Shown: one piece after another, positions 57,617 to 64,000 of the stretch | Position numbering within the stretch: position 1 is the first letter of the stretch | How the letters are laid out: each line of letters starts with the position of its first letter | NCBI GenBank assembly: GCA_017619615.1 | Contig: JAFZRY010000027.1 | Location: forward strand, 1 to 64,000 | From: Lachnospiraceae bacterium | Lineage (GTDB): Bacteria > Bacillota > Clostridia > Lachnospirales > Lachnospiraceae | Direction of reading: 5' to 3' | DNA length: 64,000 nucleotides | Program-made: the position numbers and the translations under genes | The notes under the pieces: model-generated | What the model was told of the DNA's origin: nothing | The model's input: only the letters and a program-made list of their open reading frames with translations | The model's database searches: none

Positions 57617-58194
57617 ATGGTCATCCGTTCCGTCAACCTGGAAACGGTCTGCGGCATCACGAGCACGCTGCCGCATCACGACAAGCCGGAGTTCGCGTTC
57701 GCCGGCCGCTCCAATGTGGGGAAATCCTCCCTCATCAACGGCCTGATGAACCGCAAGGCCCTGGCCCGCGTGAGCAGCGCGCCCGGCAAGACCCGGACCA
57801 TCAATTATTACAACGTCAACGACGCCTTCTACTTCGTGGACCTGCCCGGCTACGGGTACGCGCAGGTCTCCCTGCAGGAAAAAGAAGCCTGGGGGAAGAT
57901 GATCGAGCGCTACTTGAAGACCAGCGGCTCCCTGAAGCGGATCTTCCTGCTGGCGGACATCCGCCACGAGCCCGGGGCGGGCGACAAGCAGATGGCCCGT
58001 TTTATCCGCGAAGGCGGCTTTGAACCCGTGGTGATCGCCACGAAACTGGACAAGATCAACCGCAGCCAGCGGCAGAAGCAGCTGAAACTCCTCCGGGAGG
58101 GGCTGGAACTGCCCGCGGACGCGGTCATCCTTCCCTGGTCGTCCCAGACCAAAGAGGGAAGGGAGGAAATATACGAGTATCTGGAGGCATGCTT

Positions 58195-58198
<4 letters not shown>
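57617..58198 (+). CDS. engB: Ribosome biogenesis GTPase EngB (YsxC)
   Basis: 193 residues. Small TRAFAC GTPase needed for late 50S assembly. G1 [18 protein letters not shown]2 [12 protein letters not shown]3 [12 protein letters not shown]4 ATKLDKINR. The stop overlaps the asnS start (ATGA 58195-58198), so translation is coupled. Confidence 0.97.
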
Positions 58199-59589
<1,391 letters not shown>

Positions 59590-59602
59590 GGACCGGTGCA
59601 TA

Positions 59603-59629
59603 TGTAGGGGCCGATGTTCCATCGGCCCT
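59603..59629 (+). repeat. 27-bp palindromic repeat, copy 4
   Basis: Reads TGTAGGGGCCGATG, TTC, CATCGGCCCT; the stem is the same as in copy 1. Between asnS and the Sir2 gene. Confidence 0.8.
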
Positions 59630-59647
59630 CCCCTGGGAGGATCTGAC

Positions 59648-60385
59648 ATGTCCGTACAAAAACTGACCGACATCCTGAACAAAACCAATAACCTCGTTTT
59701 CTTCGGCGGCGCCGGCGTTTCCACCGCCTCCGGCATCCCGGACTTCCGCAGCGCCAACGGCCTGTGGAACCAGCGCTACGGCCGGCACTTAAGCCCGGAG
59801 GAAATGGTCTCCCGCAGCTTTTTCGAGCGCGATCCGGAAGACTTCTTCGCCTTTTATAAGGATAAGCTGATCTATCCCGACGCGAAGCCCAACGGATGCC
59901 ACATCGCGCTGGCGAAGCTGGAGCAGATGGGCAAACTCAAAGCGGTCGTCACGCAGAACATCGACGGCCTGCACCAGATGGCTGGCAGCAAAACCGTATA
60001 CGAACTGCACGGCTCCGTGCTGCGGAACTACTGCACGCGCTGCCACGCGTTCTATGACGCAGATTACGTCCTGAAGGCGGACGGCGTGCCGCACTGCAAA
60101 GCCTGCGGCGCCATCGTCAAGCAGGACGTCGTCCTGTATGAAGAAATGCTGGATGAAAACGTAATTGAAAAAGCGGTGCACGCCATCGCGAAGGCCGATA
60201 CGCTGATCGTGGGCGGCACTTCCCTGATCGTTTATCCCGCCGCCGGATTCATCCGCTATTTCCGCGGCAATAACCTCGTCGTGATCAACAAGACCGAAAC
60301 GTCGGCCGACAGCCACGCGGACCTCGTGATCCACGACGACATCGCTTCCGTGATGGAGCAGGCTGTCGCAGCCATGCAGCCTTAA
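59648..60385 (+). CDS. cobB: NAD-dependent protein deacylase (sirtuin)
   Basis: 245 residues. Sir2 signatures: GGAGVSTASGIPDFRSANGL (NAD loop), VVTQNIDGLHQMAGSKTV (catalytic region), ELHGSV with the catalytic His, zinc ligands NYCTRCH and CKACG, and VGGTSLIVYPAAGFI. The Tyr/Arg pair of strong desuccinylases is not obvious, so deacetylation is the default guess. Start ATG after GGGAGG. Placed between asnS and ftsH and possibly co-transcribed with ftsH (12-bp gap). Confidence 0.95.
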   Translation: MSVQKLTDILNKTNNLVFFGGAGVSTASGIPDFRSANGLWNQRYGRHLSPEEMVSRSFFERDPEDFFAFYKDKLIYPDAKPNGCHIALAKLEQMGKLKAVVTQNIDGLHQMAGSKTVYELHGSVLRNYCTRCHAFYDADYVLKADGVPHCKACGAIVKQDVVLYEEMLDENVIEKAVHAIAKADTLIVGGTSLIVYPAAGFIRYFRGNNLVVINKTETSADSHADLVIHDDIASVMEQAVAAMQP

Positions 60386-60397
60386 AACAAGAGATCC

Positions 60398-62437
60398 ATG
60401 GATAATAAGAACAACAAAAACGACGACAACAAAAACAAGAACAACCGCTCGATGCTGACGATCCTTCTGATCAGCATGGCGGGTCTTGCGCTGTTTTCTT
60501 TCTTCTCCCGCAGCCTTCTGGCCGGCCGCACCGCGGAGACCACCTACAATGAATTCCTGGAGATCCTGAAGACGAAGGAAGTCAAGTCCGTGGTTTTCGA
60601 CGAGGTATACAACAAGGTCACGGCGGAAGTCACGGAGGAAGGCCGGACGACGGAATACACCACGGCCATCGTGGACAAGGACGCCGCCCTGGAGATCATC
60701 AAAGAGCGCGGCATCAAATACTCGGGCACGGTCGTTTCCAACGGCTCGTGGATCACCATCGCGCTATATGCGGTCTTCGCGGGCGTCATGCTGTACTGGA
60801 TGTTCAGCATGCGCAAGGGAGGCGGCATGCTGGGGAACCTGGGAAAGAGCAACGCCAAGGTCTACGTGCAGAAGAACACCGGCGTGTCCTTCAAGGATGT
60901 GGCCGGACAGGACGAGGCGATCGAGTCCCTGGAGGAGATCGTGCAGTTCCTGCATGACCCCGGCCGCTACGTGGAGATCGGCGCCAAGCTGCCGAAGGGC
61001 GCGCTGCTCGTCGGCCCGCCCGGCACCGGCAAGACCCTGCTTGCCAAGGCCGTGGCCGGCGAAGCCAAGGTCCCGTTCTTCTCGCTGGCCGGCTCGGACT
61101 TCGTGGAAATGTTCGTCGGCATGGGCGCCAGCCGCGTGCGCAATCTGTTCAAGGAAGCGCAGCAGATGGCCCCGTGCATCGTTTTCATCGATGAGATCGA
61201 CGCCATCGGCAAATCGCGCGACTCCCGCTACGGCGGCAACGACGAGCGCGAGCAGACGTTAAACGCGCTGCTGGCCGAAATGGACGGCTTCGATTCCTCC
61301 AAGGGCGTCTTCATCCTGGCCGCCACCAACCGGCCGGAGGTCCTGGACCCGGCGCTGTGCCGCCCGGGCCGTCTGGACCGCCGCATCATCGTGGACAAGC
61401 CGGACGTCAAGGGCCGTGTCGCCGTGCTCAAGGTGCACGCCAAAAACGTGAACATGGGCGACGACGTGGACTTCCAGGAGATCGCCCTGGCCACTCCCGG
61501 CGCCGTGGGCTCCGACCTGGCTAATATGATCAACGAAGCCGCCATCCTGGCCGTCAAAAAAGGCCGGAATTACGTGACGCAGGCGGACCTGCTGGAATCC
61601 GTGGAAGTCGTGATCGCGGGCAAGGAAAAGAAGGACCGAGTCATGAACGAAAAGGAAAAGCGGACCGTCGCGTACCACGAAGTGGGCCACGCGCTGGCCG
61701 CGGCCCTGCAGAAGCACGCCGAACCGGTGCAGAAGATCACCATCGTGCCCCGCACCATGGGCTCGCTGGGCTATGTGATGCAGACGCCGGAAGAAGAGCG
61801 CTACCTGATGACGCAGGTCGAACTGGAGACCGAACTGGTCACCCTGCTGGCCGGCCGCGCCAGCGAGGAACTGTTCTTCGACTCCGTCTCCACCGGCGCC
61901 GCGAACGATATCGAAAAAGCCACGTCCCTGGCCCGCTCCATGGTGACCCGCTTCGGCATGAGCGAGGAGCTCGGCCTGATGGGGCTGGAGACGATTACGG
62001 ACGAGTACTTAAACGCCCGCGCGGTCATGAACTGCTCGGATGAGACGTCCGCCCGCGTGGACCAGGTGGTCAAGCAGATGCTGGACAACGCATACGCGAA
62101 GGCAAAGGAACTGCTGGACGCCAACCGGGAAGCGCTGGAGAAGATCGCCGCGTTCCTGATCGAAAAGGAGACCATCACCGGCAAGGAGTTCATGAAGATC
62201 CTGCGGGAGATCAAGGGCGAGGATTTTGCGCCCGAGAAAGAAGCAGAAGAGAGGAAGGCCGCGCTGTTCGGAACGGCTGAAGAAACGGCTCAGGAAGAGC
62301 CGGCGGAACCCGCCCCGGAAACGGCTGAGGAGCCCGCTCCCGCAGAACCGGCGGAGGCGGCCCCCGCAGAACCGGCGGAACCCGCCCCGGAACAGGAAGA
62401 AGAGACCAAGACGGAAGACGCCCCTTCGGAGGCGTAA
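60398..62437 (+). CDS. ftsH: ATP-dependent zinc metalloprotease FtsH
   Basis: 679 residues. Two N-terminal membrane helices ([20 protein letters not shown] and [20 protein letters not shown]), a small outer domain between them, then the AAA+ module: Walker [20 protein letters not shown], Walker [16 protein letters not shown], arginine finger [12 protein letters not shown]. The zinc protease has the motif [11 protein letters not shown]. The last 50 residues are a low-complexity Glu/Pro/Ala tail ([20 protein letters not shown]). No clear ribosome site precedes ATG 60398. Membrane protein quality control. Confidence 0.97.
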   Translation: MDNKNNKNDDNKNKNNRSMLTILLISMAGLALFSFFSRSLLAGRTAETTYNEFLEILKTKEVKSVVFDEVYNKVTAEVTEEGRTTEYTTAIVDKDAALEIIKERGIKYSGTVVSNGSWITIALYAVFAGVMLYWMFSMRKGGGMLGNLGKSNAKVYVQKNTGVSFKDVAGQDEAIESLEEIVQFLHDPGRYVEIGAKLPKGALLVGPPGTGKTLLAKAVAGEAKVPFFSLAGSDFVEMFVGMGASRVRNLFKEAQQMAPCIVFIDEIDAIGKSRDSRYGGNDEREQTLNALLAEMDGFDSSKGVFILAATNRPEVLDPALCRPGRLDRRIIVDKPDVKGRVAVLKVHAKNVNMGDDVDFQEIALATPGAVGSDLANMINEAAILAVKKGRNYVTQADLLESVEVVIAGKEKKDRVMNEKEKRTVAYHEVGHALAAALQKHAEPVQKITIVPRTMGSLGYVMQTPEEERYLMTQVELETELVTLLAGRASEELFFDSVSTGAANDIEKATSLARSMVTRFGMSEELGLMGLETITDEYLNARAVMNCSDETSARVDQVVKQMLDNAYAKAKELLDANREALEKIAAFLIEKETITGKEFMKILREIKGEDFAPEKEAEERKAALFGTAEETAQEEPAEPAPETAEEPAPAEPAEAAPAEPAEPAPEQEEETKTEDAPSEA

Positions 62438-62455
62438 CGCAGGCAGGAGGAGATT

Positions 62456-63298
62456 ATGTCGCACTTTATCATTACCGCGGACACCACGTTCGATCTGGCC
62501 CCGGAAACGGTGGAAAGACTGCAGATCGTCCCCATCGTGAGCTACGTCAGCCTCGGCGACGAAATGATGGACGACTACCCGGGCATCCCGGCGGAGGATC
62601 TGTTTGCCTATGTCGCGAAGACGGGCAAGCTGCCCCAGACGGCCGCCGCCAACCCCGGGGATTATGAGGCGGCCTTCCGCAAACTGCGCGAGACCGACGA
62701 CCGCCCGATCATCCACATCGCCAAGAGCAGCGGCATCTCCAGCTGCTACGAAAACGCCGTGATCGCCGCGCGCGAAGTGGAGAACGTCTACGTCGTGGAC
62801 TCCAAAAACGTGTCCGGCGGCAGCGCGCTGACCATCGTGCGGGCTGCGGAAAGCACTCTGGAGGATCCGGAGGAGCTGGTCGCGGACCTGGAAGCCTACA
62901 CGAAGCGCATCGACTGCAGTTTCATCATCGAAACGCTGGACTTCCTGTACAAGGGCGGCCGCTGCAGCGGCCTGGCCGCGTTCGGCGCCAACCTGCTGAA
63001 GCTCCGTCCGGAGATCATCATGGACGACGGCAAAATGAGCCCCGGCAAGAAATACCGCGGCCCGTACGAAAAATGCGTCCTGTCCTTCCTCGACGAAAAA
63101 CTGGAGAACATCGAACAGTTCGAGCCGGAACAGGTCTACATCAACCACACCCTGCAGGATCCGGCCATGCTGGACCGCGTCCTGGGGCACATCAAAGCCA
63201 AGAACTATTTCAAAAACTTCGTGGTGTATTCCGTGTGCGCGGCGGTGGCGACCCACTGCGGCCCGAATACGTTCGGGATCATCACGGTGAGGAAATAA
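62456..63298 (+). CDS. DegV-family fatty-acid-binding protein
   Basis: 280 residues. DegV fold that binds a fatty acid between two domains; in Firmicutes relatives (FakB) deliver fatty acids to a kinase for phospholipid synthesis. Family segments: HFIITADTTFDLAPETVERL at the start, ADTTFD replacing the usual DSTSDL, IAKSSGISSCYENAVIAARE, VVDSKNVSGGSALTIV, then TLDFLYKGGRCSG near residue 160. Start ATG after GCAGGAGGAG. Ends with a strong terminator. Confidence 0.93.
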   Translation: MSHFIITADTTFDLAPETVERLQIVPIVSYVSLGDEMMDDYPGIPAEDLFAYVAKTGKLPQTAAANPGDYEAAFRKLRETDDRPIIHIAKSSGISSCYENAVIAAREVENVYVVDSKNVSGGSALTIVRAAESTLEDPEELVADLEAYTKRIDCSFIIETLDFLYKGGRCSGLAAFGANLLKLRPEIIMDDGKMSPGKKYRGPYEKCVLSFLDEKLENIEQFEPEQVYINHTLQDPAMLDRVLGHIKAKNYFKNFVVYSVCAAVATHCGPNTFGIITVRK

Positions 63299-63320
63299 GA
63301 CAGGGAATAAGGAATGACGA

Positions 63321-63353
63321 CAGGGGGAGCGGACTGCGGCTCTCCCTGTTTTT
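63321..63353 (+). terminator. Terminator after the degV-family gene
   Basis: CAGGGGGAGC (63321-63330) pairs with GCTCTCCCTG (63339-63348), one wobble, followed by TTTTTAT. Confidence 0.85.
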
Positions 63354-63455
63354 ATAGATAGTTTTTTGAGATTTTACGGAAAATCCGCCCCGCCCGCGCA
63401 ACCGGACCCGCCGTTTTTCCGCTGTAGAGGGTGAGGAGGTAAGGAGGCCCCCGCC

Positions 63456-64000
63456 TTGGATGATGACAAGATCACAGAACTCTATCTGTCCCGGGACGAA
63501 TCCGCCATCCGCGAAACGGCGGCCAGATACGGCGCGCGCCTGCGGCAGATCGCGTACGCCATCCTGCAGGACCGCGGGGCCGCGGAGGAGTGCGAGAACG
63601 ACACGTACCGCGAGGCCTGGGAGCGCATCCCGCCGAACGAGCCGCGAGGCTATCTGTTCGAATACCTGGGACGCATCATCCGGCACCTGGCGATCGACGA
63701 GTGCCGGCGGGCCGCCGCGCAGAAGCGTCGAGCCGTATACTGCGAACTGACGCAGGAAATGGCGGAGTGCCTGCCGGGCCCGGAGGACGTAGAGAGCCGC
63801 CTGGAAGCGCAGGAGCTCCGGCGGATCCTGTCGGACTTCCTGGCCGGCTGCCCGCAGGAACAGCGGGCCGTCTTCCTGCGGCGCTACTGGTATTTCGACA
63901 GCATCGCGGAGATCAGCCGCCTCTTCGGATACCGCGAGGAAAAGGTAAAAAGCATCCTGTTCCGGATGCGGAAAGCGCTGAAAAAGCGGCTGGAGAAAGA
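63456..64000 (+). CDS. ECF-type RNA polymerase sigma factor (3' end outside window)
   Basis: TTG start at 63456, eight bases after AAGGAGG; an upstream in-frame TGA (63452-63454 region is coding; stop at 63432-63434) bounds the frame. About 181 codons are present. Region 2: ETAARYGARLRQIAYAILQD, then ECENDTYREAWERIPPNEPR and the region 2.4-like segment RIIRHLAIDECRRAAAQKR. Region 4: LAGCPQEQRAVFLRRYWYFD, then EISRLFGYREEKVKSILFRM, the helix-turn-helix. This is the extracytoplasmic-function sigma layout. Its anti-sigma partner would be expected just downstream, beyond the window. Confidence 0.9.
   Translation, partial: MDDDKITELYLSRDESAIRETAARYGARLRQIAYAILQDRGAAEECENDTYREAWERIPPNEPRGYLFEYLGRIIRHLAIDECRRAAAQKRRAVYCELTQEMAECLPGPEDVESRLEAQELRRILSDFLAGCPQEQRAVFLRRYWYFDSIAEISRLFGYREEKVKSILFRMRKALKKRLEK

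Overview
The window looks like a chromosomal segment of an anaerobic, GC-rich member of the Firmicutes (class Clostridia). I cannot name a genus. The basis is the glutamate-fermentation pathway through 2-hydroxyglutaryl-CoA, strong AGGAGG ribosome sites, sigma-A-type promoters, intrinsic terminators, a tRNA-Trp with A1-U72 and G73, tRNAs without encoded CCA, and Firmicutes-style lipoproteins. No rRNA or CRISPR array was seen.

Layout. 1-9.0 kb: a glutamate fermentation locus. gctA-gctB-gcdA-hgdC-hgdA-hgdB runs rightward and crt-hbd runs leftward from a shared intergenic region. Together they take 2-hydroxyglutarate to crotonyl-CoA and on to 3-hydroxybutyryl/acetoacetyl-CoA. 9.0-11.7 kb: a scar where a LysR regulator and an aldolase have both lost their 5' parts, then a 2-hydroxyacid dehydrogenase and a small MGMT-family protein. 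11.8-19.5 kb: an accessory region with a lipoprotein, an Mrr-like nuclease fold with a missing acidic residue, a double-TIR/Sel1/TPR protein, a five-helix membrane protein, an IS3-family element inserted in a terminator loop, and a CbxX-type AAA+ ATPase fused to an RNA-polymerase alpha-CTD-like domain. 20.0-26.3 kb: a sugar isomerase, polA, a three-gene ExbB/ExbD-like motor and a double GNAT protein. 26.5-33.5 kb: an ABC exporter with two permease pairs around a single ATPase.

33.6-37.3 kb: surE, nrnA and cca (the last with a decayed DHH domain at its C-terminus), then tRNA-Ala. 37.5-41.3 kb: a frameshifted four-helix-bundle gene, an aminotransferase, an unknown protein, and a stand-alone reverse transcriptase preceded by a candidate structured RNA closed by a 12-bp inverted repeat. 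41.3-47.6 kb: a lipase-like lipoprotein, an HTH-plus-membrane protein, birA, bioY and a LOG-family enzyme. Two BirA operators lie between birA and bioY. Biotin supply fits the biotin-dependent glutaconyl-CoA decarboxylase at the left end.

47.8-54.2 kb: a peptide-type ABC importer lacking its ATPases, a repeat-bearing small membrane protein, a flippase-like protein, tRNA-Trp and a flavin-reductase-like protein. 54.4-64 kb: a conserved housekeeping block (tig, clpP, clpX, engB, asnS, a Sir2 deacetylase, ftsH, degV) and the start of an ECF sigma factor. Short palindromic repeats are scattered between genes from 26 kb onward.

The best candidates for undescribed biology are the reverse transcriptase with its upstream RNA (39.9-41.3 kb), the TIR/TPR/Mrr-like cluster (11.8-16.1 kb) and the ExbB/ExbD-like trio (23.5-25.3 kb).
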